64,000 nucleotides of DNA from Chitinophagaceae bacterium (GTDB lineage: Bacteria > Bacteroidota > Bacteroidia > Chitinophagales > Chitinophagaceae), in the NCBI GenBank assembly GCA_016786845.1, contig JAEUVB010000012.1, positions 124,001-188,000 on the forward strand, read 5' to 3'. Positions 15,001-20,045 of the stretch are shown one piece after another. The notes below the pieces were generated by a model. The model searched no databases and was not told where the DNA came from. It saw nothing but the letters and a program-made list of their open reading frames with translations. Both the position numbers and the translations under genes were made by a program. Each line of letters begins with the position of its first letter. The first letter of the stretch is position 1.

Positions 15001-15436
15001 ATTCTTCTGATGCAAAACGATAATTAAACTTAATCGTATCCCCGGTTGGAATGAAGTCAAATTCTAATTTACACAAATCATAAATCTGACCGGTGGCCAG
15101 AGTTGATAAGTCTGCATCACCTCCTGTAATTCCCGTATTTACACTGGCGAAAATTGAGGCTGGCGAATTCACATTCACACAACTCCCGGTGGTAAGTACC
15201 AAGCCACTATCCATGACCAAAGTGGATAAAGATGCCAAATCAAATTTTCCACTCCCATTATTACCGCAGGTTAATGTAGGATTTGTATAAATTACCCCAT
15301 CTCCGACCAAGCGATCAACCATAATTGAGGCTGCTTGATTCGGTGTAACGGTCATTTGAGCCTTGGCACTGAAAGAAATCAGGCTAACAATCAAAAGGCA
15401 ATAAAGTTTAAAATACGAATGTATATTTGTAATCAT
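1..15436 (-). CDS. Giant SprB-repeat surface adhesin, choice-of-anchor L type (3' end outside window)
   Basis: An uninterrupted minus-strand frame runs from an ATG at 15436 to the left edge, at least 5145 codons; I found no stop at the places I checked. Residues 1-26 form a signal peptide ending near SAKA-Q. Residues about 27-240 match the choice-of-anchor L domain, with FASEEY near 140 and FFLSGPG near 160. An Ig/PKD-like stretch follows (about 390-465), then about 60 SprB-like repeats of 73-80 residues. Each repeat carries a start like NPLCNGNNG and an end like YTIVATDANNC, with two cysteines. SprB of Flavobacterium johnsoniae is a type IX-secreted mobile adhesin, so a similar surface role is inferred. 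The C-terminal sorting domain expected for such proteins would lie outside the window. No gliding or secretion genes are nearby. The promoter region (15437-15604) has TATATTTA, a near match to the Bacteroidota -7 box. Confidence 0.9.
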   Translation of the reverse strand, partial: MITNIHSYFKLYCLLIVSLISFSAKAQMTVTPNQAASIMVDRLVGDGVIYTNPTLTCGNNGSGKFDLASLSTLVMDSGLVLTTGSCVNVNSPASIFASVNTGITGGDADLSTLATGQIYDLCKLEFDFIPTGDTIKFNYRFASEEYTSYTCSNFNDIFAFFLSGPGYAGPTNLAIIPGTSCPVSINTINNSTMNPCGLVVAPCAPPNNALYVDNILGTSIVYDGLTQTLMAKAPVTPCSTYHMKFAIADVFDHILDSGVFLEANSFTTEVATIDTVTSSNSLPAGNPFAIEGCNPSVVTISRPVAQPFPLVVNLAYSGTATVGVDCNALPSSLTIPANGTTTTFTITPVLDALAEGSESIKVYVYGALCVTTITDSVTINILDYPNYQVSNNDTICLGQSTTLTAIPNPSNSNMTFSWTPVGSTTPTTGTTVVATPTSLTTYHVLASYPGCPVRDSTIAIYVEPTPTLSITPTNLLCYGVNTGSILSTGTVTYSPLTFTLSPGGSQLTSSPSTFTNLSPGAYTVTITSNAGCTQTATTSISQPTQLVWNSLTSVNIPCGATNTGQITALATGGTSTKTYSIMPGGTSNTTGSFTGLATGTYTVTATDVNNCAITSTATITQPSNPVFTAPVITNVSCNGGTNGGIQISATGNGAITYNLMPGSINNSTGLFSPLAAGTYTVTAGDALSCTSTTSMTITAPSAVSLTASGANPLCNGNNGTLTFSATGGTGSKTYTVNGVAHTSPYAVPVGTYTIVATDANSCTASSVITITQPSAINLTASATNPLCSGNTGTLTFSATGGTGGKTYTVNGVVHTSPYSVSAGTYTIVATDANSCTASSVLTIVVPSAINLTAGGTNPLCNGNNGSITFSATGGTGSKTYTVNGVAQTSPYAAAAGTYTIVATDANSCTVSSIVTITAPSAVSLTASGANPLCNGNNGTLTFSATGGTGTKTYTVNGVAHTSPYAVPVGTYTIVATDANSCTASSVITITQPSAINLTASATNPLCSGNTGTLTFSATGGTGGKTYTVNGVVHTSPYSVSAGTYTIVATDANSCTASSVLTIVVPSAINLTASGTNPLCNGNNGSITFSATGGTGSKTYTVNGVAQTSPYAAAAGTYTIVATDANSCTVSSIVTITAPSAVSLTASGANPLCNGNNGTLTFSATGGTGSKTYTVNGVAHTSPYAVPAGTYTIVATDANSCTASSVITITQPSAINLTASATNPLCSGNTGTLTFSATGGTGGKTYTVNGVVHTSPYSVSAGTYTIVATDANSCTVSSVLTIVVPSAINLTAGGTNPLCNGNNGSITFSATGGTGSKTYTVNGVAQTSPYAAAAGTYTIVATDANSCTASSIVTITVPSAVSLTASATNPLCNGNTGTLSFNATGGTGTKTYTVNGVAQTSPYSASAGTYTIVATDANGCTSSSILTIIVPTAVSITASGSNPLCNGINGTLTFSATGGTGSKTFTVNGVAQTSPYSVIAGTYTIVATDANNCTASSVVTLVNPPVLTIAASGLNPLCNGNNGTITFSASGGTGSKTYTVNGVAQTSPFAAPAGTYTIVASDANSCTISSVITITVPSAINLVAVANNPLCSGSNGILTFNATGGTGTKTYTVNGVAQTSPYSAGTGTYTIVATDANNCSTSTVLNIAVPTVVSLTASAVNPLCNGVNGTLSFSATGGTGTKTYTVNGVTQTSPYSASAGTYTIVATDANNCTASTILSITVPTPVNLSASVVNPLCNGNNGSITFSATGGTGGKTYTVNGVAQTSPYSAAAGTYTIVATDANNCTASSIITITVPSAITLSATATNPLCSGNNGTLTFSATGGTGSKTYTVNGVAQTSPYSVSAGTYTIIATDANNCTKSTVLTITVPSPLNLSASGVNPLCNGNTGTLSFNATGGTGTINYTVNGVPHTSPYSTTSGTYTIVATDANNCTTSSIITLLNPPVLNWSSATSSNVLCNGGTSGSITSSAVGGTGTINYTIQPGAQSNATGSFSGLSVGVYTVTATDQNNCSITTTLNITQPTPLVITSVTNTVPSCIPGNDANMTIIAAGGTPTYSYSIGGAGQSSGTFNSLGAATYNITVTDANGCTATTIQSIVTPNAPLITVANVTPVSCNGGSNGTISVTATGGTGVITYNLQPTNQTNLTGAYTGLVANTYTVTATDINSCAVSTTLIVNQPLVLTWSNVVSTNVLCNGNNNGTINGMVSGGTGTISYTLQPTNQTNTTGSYTNLSVNIYTITATDQNNCSLTTTVAITQPPVLSWSSVVKTNVLCNAGNTATINASVVGGTGLVSFTLQPANQTNTTGGYNALTAGVYTITAVDQNNCSITTTVNITQPTPLLITNVTNTIPSCIPGNDAIMTITVSGGSPAYNYSIGGSAQSSNVFSNLGAATYSVLVTDANGCTTTTIHNIVTPNAPVISSTNTTDVTCNGGSNGTLSVTATGGTGAITYSLQPGAQSNSSGSFSGLNANTYTVTATDINGCAVSTSLIISQPSPLSWTSATASNVLCNGGTNGSISTSASGGTGAINYTLQPGNQTNTTGVYLNLGVNSYTITAVDENNCSISTILSITQPGAIVWSSVNATNVLCNGGNNGSINSTATGGTGSMSYTLQPGNLTNGSGSYSNLTAGAYVITATDQNNCTSSTVVTITEPTPLQITNVTNTIPSCIPGNDASMTISVSGGTAAYSYSIGGTAQSANTFNGLGSATYTIIVTDANGCTNSTIHSIVTPNAPTFTSAVVSNVSCNGLSNGTITVIASGGTGAINYNLQPSNQNNASGIFSGLAANTYTITATDVNGCAVSTSLIITQPTPVLWLSTAQADVKCNGGSDATITVVAGGGTGSITYNLAPGNQTNNTGSFVNLNVNAYTVTATDQNGCSVTTVITINQPNALTWLTTTATNVLCSGGSNGNITAIATGGTGTLNYTMQPGNQTNTTGNFAGLTAGVYTVTAVDINNCSFSTTFNITQPSPFNITNVTNTIPTCIPGNDANMTISVTGGTAPYSYSIGGASQSSNLFANLGAASYTITVADANGCTVTTVHSITTPNAPVINSANSTAIDCNGNNNGSISVSASGGVGILNYNIQPTNQSNTTGIYTGLGANTYTVTVTDQNGCAVSTTLIISQPPALSWGLGSSTNILCNAGNNGMISAVATGGTGALNYTLQPGNVSNAGGVFNNLTANTYTITATDQSGCSITTVVNITQPAALVWSSAGATNILCNGGTTGTVNAIAAGGTGTINYTLQPSGQTNTTGAYTGLAAGVYTVTAMDQNSCTTVTTLTITEPSALVISGVSNTIPSCIPGNDASMTISVAGGTPGYNYNIGTGSQASNVFNNLGAATYTVVVTDANGCSVTTIQSIITPNAPLITSAISTDVSCNGLNDGTISVMTSGGTGAVSYLLQPTNQTNSTGNYTGLSANTYTVTATDINGCAVSTSLVIVQPALINWVTSSSSNVLCNGSANGSINITASGGTGTMNYTLQPLGQTNTTGAFNNLGVNTYTIMAADQNNCTLVTTVNIIQPNVISWTTSTATNVLCNGGNNGTISTTAIGGTGTMSYNLQPGNQTNATGNYTGLTAGTYTVTATDQNNCTSIAVLNISEPTPLQIVNITNTTPSCVPGNDAVMTITASGGTPAYTYSIGGAAQASNIFNNLGSSVYTVTITDANGCTTNTTQAITTPNAPAITSANATGTSCNGGSDGSINVTAAGGVGAITYTLLPSNLTNTSGQYTGLGANTYTVSATDQNGCVVSTTLIVSQPTPINWGLTSSTNILCNGGLDGSISVTASGGVGSLNYTLQPGNMSNTNGLFAGLGVNTYTITASDQNNCSTTTTISITQPTVLNWTSATSTNVLCDGGSNGSISTSAAGGTGTVTYNLQPLNQTNATGNYTGLSVGVYTITATDQNSCTTQTTLSITAPAPIVISNISSTVPSCIPGGDATMTITATGGTPALSYNIGSGAQSSNVFSNLGVAIYTVVVTDANGCTATSIHSITTPNGPVISSANATNPTCNGGSNGTITVSATGGAGSINYTLQPLNQNNTTGLYSGLGANVYTVTATDQSGCSVSTTIIVNQPPAITWTNATSTNVLCNGGTSGTISVSAAGGTGTFNYSLQPGNQTSASGNFSNLGVDVYTVTATDQNNCTSITTLTITQPSPVSWSSVSNTSVSCSNSTNGTISVTAAGGVGNYSYTIQPVNQTNTSGNFNGLAAGTYTITATDQNSCTSLTQVTIIQPASVQITNVTNTMPTCVPGSDASMTVTAVGGTPSYSYSIGSGTQSSNVFNNLNAGTYTITLEDANGCTTSAVHTIVAPNSPTINAAVATPTTCIPGGDGTITITASGGTLPYSYNSGVGVGQSSNVLTGLAANTYTVSVTDAYSCSATSIISVLTQPSPTISNVSLTNASCIPGCDGSATVTASGGTSGVYTYSLNGGAYQSSFVFSNLCASAYTVTVKDGNGCTGSSVFNISTANGPVISNATVTDVLCFGGSTGTVNVMISGGTGVINYNLQPINQTNTVGNFTGLAANNYTMTATDINGCSVTAVMTVSQPPVLQFDSVTASGSLCSGAGNGSIDVSTTGGFGTVTFTSNPSATFTPPGNFSNLMGNATYTITAIDANGCSLTTAIFVSQPQSIVFTQAISTPVTCFGAGDGIITTQATGGTGTLMYTLQPGNVTNPTGDFFNLNGNTYTITVTDANNCTKSTTLIVYNPPAITLVNLSSNNVSCHGYNNGSISISCTGGTGALNYNLQPTNQNNANGNFNNLPGNTYTINVLDANSCAFVTTVVVVDPTPIAFSATASTNVLCSGDSNGTITVSGTGGTGSTYTYTIAPMNSSNTNGAFTGLPVNTYTVTVSDINNCSTSTQFTLSEPTPLSLTLVDKQDVTCFGGNNGIIEVIASGGVQPYLYTINPGGQSNTTGLFNTLTIGMYTVVVTDSNQCDVVMNNQYINQPTAVYFDQVYHQDITCHGDSTGTITVIAGGGTGAITFSIMPAIGAQGTVGFFTGLQAGVYTVTATDASNCTATTTVSVLENPEIIIDEITFTLPKCFGDQDGSLEVKASGGVGNLSYQLNTGNPQVTGVYNNLGAATYLITITDALGCKKDSLFVLPNPEKVYFSALIVNPIYCVNASNGKIIVTGSGGHGDYTYYLRPGLQMNKIGYFSDLHEGIY
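2547..9600 (-). repeat. Higher-order tandem array, 942-bp blocks of four SprB repeats
   Basis: A recurring landmark (gcattcgg and variants on the plus strand) sits at 2547, 3489, 4431, 5373, 6315, 7257, 8199 and 9141, always exactly 942 bp apart. Within the block I measured (4494 to 5436), the four repeat lengths are 231, 237, 237 and 237 bp, that is 77, 79, 79 and 79 residues. The last copy is cut short where the 219-bp array begins near 9600. All lengths are multiples of three, so the frame stays open. Confidence 0.85.
9600..13370 (-). repeat. Tandem array of 17 SprB-like repeats of exactly 219 bp
   Basis: The landmark gtacaa falls at 9645 and at 13149, a distance of 3504 bp or 16 steps of 219 bp, and intermediate copies fit the same spacing. 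Each 73-residue unit reads roughly NPLCNGNNGTLTFSATGGTG, then a YTVNGV...TSPY segment, then YTIVATDANNC. No net length change is seen across the array. It is a shorter repeat class than the 942-bp blocks to its left. Confidence 0.85.
11341..13311 (-). repeat. Three near-identical 657-bp higher-order copies inside the 219-bp array
   Basis: Copies span 11341-11997, 11998-12654 and 12655-13311; each contains three 219-bp units of different subtype. The phrase tggactacgcc recurs at 657-bp spacing, as does cacttggttgtgtaatcg. Aligned stretches differ by only scattered substitutions, so this is the youngest amplification in the gene. Confidence 0.85.
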
Positions 15437-15604
15437 ATATATTTGATTGATAGTCAGTCGTTTGTAAATATACTATTTTTTATATATTTTTAAAATAATA
15501 AATCCTCTAAAATCCAATGTTTTCGGGGTAAGAGTTAAAAACAAAAAGCATGCCTAAAAAAGAAAAATAGATTTTATACATTTACACCCTAAACAAAAAA
15601 TCTG

Positions 15605-16909
15605 ATGTCAACAGTGGATCTGATCATGCCCAAAATGGGTGAAAGTATCATGGAAGCAACGGTGCTTAAATGGCTTAAAAAACCCGGAGATTTCGTGAAA
15701 ATGGATGAAACCGTGCTGGAAATTGCGACTGATAAAGTGGACAGCGAAGTCCCATCCACTGCCGAAGGTGTACTCACCGAAATCTTATTCAAGGAAAACG
15801 ATGTGGTTCCGGTTGGACAGGTCATTGCGCGGATTAGTGCCGAAGGTGCGACCAAAGTAACTGCTCCAGCTGCTCCCTCCGTGACCTCCACACCTTCCAC
15901 TTCTCCTGCCCCTTCCATTCAGGTTGCCCCTAAATCGCCATCCGAAGGAATTCCGTCCAATCGCTTTTATTCTCCTTTGGTATTGAATATTGCTGCCTCT
16001 GAAGGAATTAGTATGTCGGAGCTCGAAAATCTACCGGGTACAGGCAATGAAGGCAGGGTGACCAAGAAGGATATCATTCAATATGTTGCCAATAGAACGT
16101 CATCTGCCCAAACAATATCAACTCAACCGGCTCCGCAGCCTGTCGTTGTTCAACAGCCGACCAGTGCACCTGCAGTACCTACGAATAATTTCGCATCCGG
16201 AAATGTAGAAATCATTGAGATGGATCGGATGCGCAAACTGATTGCTGATCACATGGTTAAAAGCAAAGCGACTTCTCCCCATGTGACGAGTTTTACGGAA
16301 GCCGATGTGACCAATATTGTCAACTGGAGAAATAAAGTGAAAGGTGCATTCGAGAAAAAGTATAACGAAAAAATCACCTTTACGCCCATATTCATTGAAG
16401 CTGTGATCAATGCCATCAAAAAATATCCAATGATCAACAGCAGTTTGGAAGGAGATCGTATCATCATTAAAAAAGACATCAATATTGGTATGGCAGCCGC
16501 TTTGCCAACCGGGAATTTGATCGTACCGGTTATTAAAAACGCAGATACCAAGAATCTTTATGGCCTTACCAAAGAAGTCAATTTAATGGCCGGAAATGCC
16601 CGAGGCAACAAACTTAAACCGGATGATACACAAGGCGGAACCTTTACCTTAACCAATGTAGGCACCTTTGGCAGCCTGATGGGAACTCCAATCATCAATC
16701 AACCTCAGGTTGCTATACTTGCGGTAGGAGCGATTAAAAAGCGTCCTATGGTTTTGGAAACAGAACAAGGAGATGTGATCGCTATTCGACACATGATGTA
16801 TTTATCATTAAGTTATGATCATCGAATTGTGGACGGATCATTAGGTGCCAGCTTTTTAACTGAGGTAGCCAATGAACTGGAAAGATTTGATCATCTTAGA
16901 GAAATTTAA
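15605..16909 (+). CDS. 2-oxo acid dehydrogenase complex E2 (dihydrolipoyl acyltransferase)
   Basis: This 434-residue protein is the acyltransferase core of a pyruvate, 2-oxoglutarate or branched-chain 2-oxo acid dehydrogenase complex. The lipoyl domain covers residues 1-75 with the lipoylated lysine at K44 in ATDKVDS. A Pro/Ala/Thr-rich linker follows, then a peripheral subunit-binding domain near 118-155, a second linker, and the catalytic domain from about 200. The active-site motif YDHRIVDG places the catalytic histidine at 406. E1 and E3 genes are not adjacent, so the substrate is not settled; overall sequence resembles the branched-chain or unspecified E2 group. The start lies 168 bp from the divergent giant adhesin gene. 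Confidence 0.9.
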   Translation: MSTVDLIMPKMGESIMEATVLKWLKKPGDFVKMDETVLEIATDKVDSEVPSTAEGVLTEILFKENDVVPVGQVIARISAEGATKVTAPAAPSVTSTPSTSPAPSIQVAPKSPSEGIPSNRFYSPLVLNIAASEGISMSELENLPGTGNEGRVTKKDIIQYVANRTSSAQTISTQPAPQPVVVQQPTSAPAVPTNNFASGNVEIIEMDRMRKLIADHMVKSKATSPHVTSFTEADVTNIVNWRNKVKGAFEKKYNEKITFTPIFIEAVINAIKKYPMINSSLEGDRIIIKKDINIGMAAALPTGNLIVPVIKNADTKNLYGLTKEVNLMAGNARGNKLKPDDTQGGTFTLTNVGTFGSLMGTPIINQPQVAILAVGAIKKRPMVLETEQGDVIAIRHMMYLSLSYDHRIVDGSLGASFLTEVANELERFDHLREI

Positions 16910-16935
16910 TCCTTTGCACTTAATGGGGCAATTCT

Positions 16936-17223
16936 ATGAATATGAAAGACTATACTTTGCCTGAACTGAAAGAATTAGCTGCTAAACTATCTAATTGGGA
17001 AATAGAAGAAAATTGCCTTAGAAAAGATTTTAAATTCAAGGATTTTAAAGCAGCTATGGCCTTTATGCTGCAAGTTGCGTTCATTTCGGAAAATGCCGAT
17101 CATCATCCCGAAATAATCAATATTTACAATCAGGTGATCCTCAAATTGCAAACACATACGGTTAAGTCAATGACCATAAAGGATATTGAATTAGCCGAGA
17201 AAATTGATCAAATTTCAATCTAG
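16936..17223 (+). CDS. 4a-hydroxytetrahydrobiopterin dehydratase (pterin-4a-carbinolamine dehydratase)
   Basis: A 95-residue protein of the usual size for the PCD/DCoH family. It carries the family core near residues 52-59, with the histidine pair in ADHHPE and the following segment that lines the pterin pocket. The enzyme dehydrates 4a-carbinolamine pterin formed by aromatic amino acid hydroxylases; some bacterial members have moonlighting roles. It starts 27 bp after the E2 gene and may be cotranscribed with it. Its stop lies 2 bp from the convergent tube-protein stop. No phenylalanine hydroxylase is visible in the window. Confidence 0.85.
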   Translation: MNMKDYTLPELKELAAKLSNWEIEENCLRKDFKFKDFKAAMAFMLQVAFISENADHHPEIINIYNQVILKLQTHTVKSMTIKDIELAEKIDQISI

Positions 17224-17225
17224 CA

Positions 17226-17759
17226 TCAGGCGTTTTCTACTTCAAGCCCTTCATGAGCAAGCACCAAAGTCTCTATTGCAATTTCATTCCCATGAGCGTA
17301 TAACTCAGGCCCCATATAAGATACCGGAAATGCATTTTTAACTTTCCAGCTAACTACCGGCTGATGTTGTTCGTTAAGCAATTGTATGGTGATGTCTCTT
17401 CGCTCAATAGCACTCCCCTGGCGACTATTCATCCAGTTGAAAAAATCATTATCGCCTTTCATTACACCCCTTTTCAGCGTTATTGGGCTATACTTGGTCA
17501 AGCCGGGAATCCATCGCGTAACAGGTTCCGGATCTGCTCCTTGACGGTAGGAAATGGGTTCAAAATGGATATCAAGACCCGTGACTTCGGTAAAGCCGAC
17601 TTTGGCGCCACCCCACTGGACTTGAAAATGATAAACCGGTAGTAAAGCGTTTTGATTGGACATGGTGAAAAGTTTTTTTAAAATGAAAAATAAAATGACT
17701 GTTATCAACAATAAAATAATGATCATCATGACAATGAATGAATTATCCGGATCAGCCAT
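17226..17759 (-). CDS. Orphan gp19-like tail tube protein with predicted N-terminal membrane helix
   Basis: Residues 33-177 match the T4 gp19-like tube protein family in the form found in extracellular contractile injection systems. The match covers VYHFQVQWGGAKVGFTEVTG, PGLTKYSPITLKRG, GDNDFFNW and a C-terminal AIETLVLAHEGLEV. These proteins stack as hexameric rings to make the inner tube. Here the frame extends upstream to an ATG at 17759 and adds 32 residues with one strongly hydrophobic helix (IVMMIIILLLITVILFFIL). An alternative start at 17663 (MSNQN) would give a tube protein of ordinary length; neither start has a clear Shine-Dalgarno. No sheath, baseplate or AAA gene lies nearby. It is divergent from nuoH (101 bp apart). 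Confidence 0.8.
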   Translation of the reverse strand: MADPDNSFIVMMIIILLLITVILFFILKKLFTMSNQNALLPVYHFQVQWGGAKVGFTEVTGLDIHFEPISYRQGADPEPVTRWIPGLTKYSPITLKRGVMKGDNDFFNWMNSRQGSAIERRDITIQLLNEQHQPVVSWKVKNAFPVSYMGPELYAHGNEIAIETLVLAHEGLEVENA

Positions 17760-17833
17760 GGCTTTGTTTTTAACAATATTAACGATTATTCAGCATACCT
17801 AAAAAAACCTATTCCGAAATTGCGCTTTTTCAT

Positions 17834-17841
17834 TACATTTG
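17834..17841 (+). promoter_or_regulatory. Bacteroidota -7 box TACATTTG upstream of nuoH
   Basis: TACATTTG matches TAnnTTTG exactly and ends 19 bases before the nuoH ATG, which would give a very short leader. Transcription start is inferred. Confidence 0.55.
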
Positions 17842-17860
17842 TTCGCACAATTTTCCGCCC

Positions 17861-18928
17861 ATGTTTCTGCTTTCCTTATCCTTGTCTTTAGTTATCGAAA
17901 AAGTCATACTGATATCGGTCATCCTCGGCGGATCTCTGGGAATTGCTATGTACAGCACTTGGGCAGAACGTAAAGTTGCTGCCGTAATGCAGGACCGTCG
18001 CGGGCCAAACAGAGCCGGACCTTTTGGACTTTTTCAACCTTTGGCAGATGGACTCAAACTTTTCATGAAAGAAGAGATCATCCCTACCTTGTCTTCTAAA
18101 TTCTTATTTGTACTTGGTCCATCTTTGGCTATGTTAATGGCCCTCATGAGCAGTGCCGTAATTCCCTGGGGGCCGGATATTGTTACTTCCAATGGTACAA
18201 TTAGTCTTCAGGTAGCGGATATTAACATTGGTGTGTTATTTATTTTTGGCGTGGTGAGTTTGGGTGTATATGGAATTATGTTGGGCGCCTGGGCTTCTAA
18301 TAATAAATTTTCCTTATTGAGCGGATTACGTGCAGCCTCTCAAGCTATTTCATACGAATTGGCCATGGGTATCAGTCTCATAGCATTGGTGATGATGACA
18401 GGAAGCCTGAGTATGCGGGAGATTGTAGATGGTCAGCATGGATTTTGGCAAGATGGTTATTTCTCATGGAATTTTTTCAAACAACCCCTTGGCTTTCTCA
18501 TATTTATCGTTTGTTCTTTCGCTGAATTAAATCGCGCTCCGTTTGATATGGCAGAATGTGAAAGTGAGTTGATTGGCGGTTACCATACAGAGTTTAGTTC
18601 CATGAAACTCGGCTTTTATCTTTTTGCTGAGTATATCAATATGTTCGTCAGCTCTGTTATCCTTAGTAGTTTATTTTTTGGTGGTTACAATTATCCGGGT
18701 ATGGATTGGGTTGCTTTACATGTACCGCCAATTTTATTTTCATTGATTGGTGTAGGGGTTCTATTAGGTAAAGCCATTGGGTTTATCTTATTCTTCATGT
18801 TTATCCGTTGGACCCTTCCACGTTTCCGATATGATCAATTGATGAACCTGGGATGGAAAAGCTTAATTCCGTTAGCGCTTGTAAATATGTTGATCACCGG
18901 AGCCGTTATTTTATGGCTCAATAAATAA
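17861..18928 (+). CDS. nuoH: NADH-quinone oxidoreductase subunit H
   Basis: A 355-residue, very hydrophobic subunit of respiratory complex I. It shows the conserved N-terminal stretch AERKVAAVMQDRRGPNRAGP and the later ELNRAPFDMAECESELIGGY, both hallmarks of NuoH/ND1, which lies at the junction of the membrane arm and the quinone chamber. It is followed after 14 bp by nuoI and then nuoJ. The upstream genes nuoA-G are not present; the gene instead starts after a divergent tube-protein gene, with its own promoter box at 17834. Confidence 0.95.
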   Translation: MFLLSLSLSLVIEKVILISVILGGSLGIAMYSTWAERKVAAVMQDRRGPNRAGPFGLFQPLADGLKLFMKEEIIPTLSSKFLFVLGPSLAMLMALMSSAVIPWGPDIVTSNGTISLQVADINIGVLFIFGVVSLGVYGIMLGAWASNNKFSLLSGLRAASQAISYELAMGISLIALVMMTGSLSMREIVDGQHGFWQDGYFSWNFFKQPLGFLIFIVCSFAELNRAPFDMAECESELIGGYHTEFSSMKLGFYLFAEYINMFVSSVILSSLFFGGYNYPGMDWVALHVPPILFSLIGVGVLLGKAIGFILFFMFIRWTLPRFRYDQLMNLGWKSLIPLALVNMLITGAVILWLNK

Positions 18929-18942
18929 TTTTTATTCTCTCC

Positions 18943-19467
18943 ATGTCTCATACTATATCCACAAGAGCAAAACAAGTCGACAGACGCCCCATGACCTTCA
19001 TGGAAAGTTTGTATATACCTGCCATCCTGAAAGGACTGCGTATTACTTTGGGCCATATCTTTAAAAAGAAAGCCACCATCAATTACCCCGAAGTCCAACG
19101 ACCATTTAGTTCTACCTTCCGCGGACTGCATATTTTAAATCGGGATGAAGAAGGCAGAGAACGCTGTACCGCATGTGGATTATGCGCACTCTCTTGTCCT
19201 GCCGAAGCCATCACCATGGAATCTGCGGAAAGAAAACCGGGTGAAGAAATGCTTTACCGAGAAGAAAAATACGCTGCCAATTATGAGATTAATATGCTGC
19301 GTTGTATTTTTTGTGGCCTTTGCGAGGAAGCCTGTCCTAAAGATGCTATTTATCTGACTCAGACTTTTGCGCCTTCCAACTTTGACCGCAAAGGATTTAT
19401 TTATAAGAAAGACGATTTACTGATCCCTTTTCCTGCCGAGACCACTCAAAAAATAGAAACCAAATAA
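18943..19467 (+). CDS. nuoI: NADH-quinone oxidoreductase subunit I (4Fe-4S protein)
   Basis: A 174-residue ferredoxin-like subunit of complex I. Two CxxCxxCxxxCP cluster motifs are visible: CTACGLCALSCP near residue 76 and CIFCGLCEEACP near 124. They bind clusters N6a and N6b that pass electrons toward the quinone. An N-terminal amphipathic region anchors it at the membrane. It sits between nuoH and nuoJ in the usual order, 5 bp from nuoJ. Confidence 0.95.
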   Translation: MSHTISTRAKQVDRRPMTFMESLYIPAILKGLRITLGHIFKKKATINYPEVQRPFSSTFRGLHILNRDEEGRERCTACGLCALSCPAEAITMESAERKPGEEMLYREEKYAANYEINMLRCIFCGLCEEACPKDAIYLTQTFAPSNFDRKGFIYKKDDLLIPFPAETTQKIETK

Positions 19468-19472
19468 AGACT

Positions 19473-20009
19473 ATGGATATTCAACAGCTCGTTTTCTGGA
19501 CGATCAGCCTAATCATGATTGGATGTGCTATTGGGGTTATCATGAGCCGCAATCCGATCAAAAGTGTCTTATTTCTTATCATGACCTTTTTTACGATTTC
19601 TGCCCATTATGTGATGATGAATGCTCAGTTTCTGGCAATTGTTAACATCATTGTCTATGCCGGAGCCATTATGGTCCTTTTTCTTTTTGTGATCATGCTC
19701 ATGAATTTAAATGCGGATACTGAGCCGCAAAAAAATACCTTGGTCCAATTTGCAGGAGTCATTTCCGGCGGCGTCCTGTTACTCGTTTTTATTGCAGCAT
19801 TAAAATCATCATTTGCAGGAATCGAAAATCAAAATATTAATCTTCAGCAAGCAAGCGATATCGGATTGATTAAAAATCTTGGACAAATGTTATTTACAAA
19901 ATATGTGTTCCCTTTCGAAATTGCCTGTGTCTTGTTTCTCAGCGCCATGGTGGGTGCCGTGGTTCTGGGCAAAAAAGAAAAAGAACTCGGCCAGACAAGC
20001 GAGTTATAA
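19473..20009 (+). CDS. nuoJ: NADH-quinone oxidoreductase subunit J
   Basis: A 178-residue membrane subunit of complex I with five predicted helices. The segment AIVNIIVYAGAIMVLFLFVI is the NuoJ/ND6 signature around the pi-bulge helix. It follows nuoI by 5 bp. The next genes in the canonical order, nuoK to nuoN, are absent; a convergent DUF4294 gene starts 36 bp later. Complex I must be completed by genes elsewhere in the genome. Confidence 0.93.
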   Translation: MDIQQLVFWTISLIMIGCAIGVIMSRNPIKSVLFLIMTFFTISAHYVMMNAQFLAIVNIIVYAGAIMVLFLFVIMLMNLNADTEPQKNTLVQFAGVISGGVLLLVFIAALKSSFAGIENQNINLQQASDIGLIKNLGQMLFTKYVFPFEIACVLFLSAMVGAVVLGKKEKELGQTSEL

Positions 20010-20045
20010 TATAATGATCCTTCTTGCAGCTGTTTCATCGGCCGA

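Noticed and set aside
299..15290. Many short plus-strand open frames between 299 and 15290
   Set aside because: They are repeated products of the antisense of the giant adhesin gene; they recur with its repeat periods and match no family.
15589..15918. Minus-strand open frame opposite the start of the E2 gene
   Set aside because: It lies inside a clear E2 coding region in antisense and has a Ser/Thr/Val composition that mirrors the Pro/Thr linker codons.
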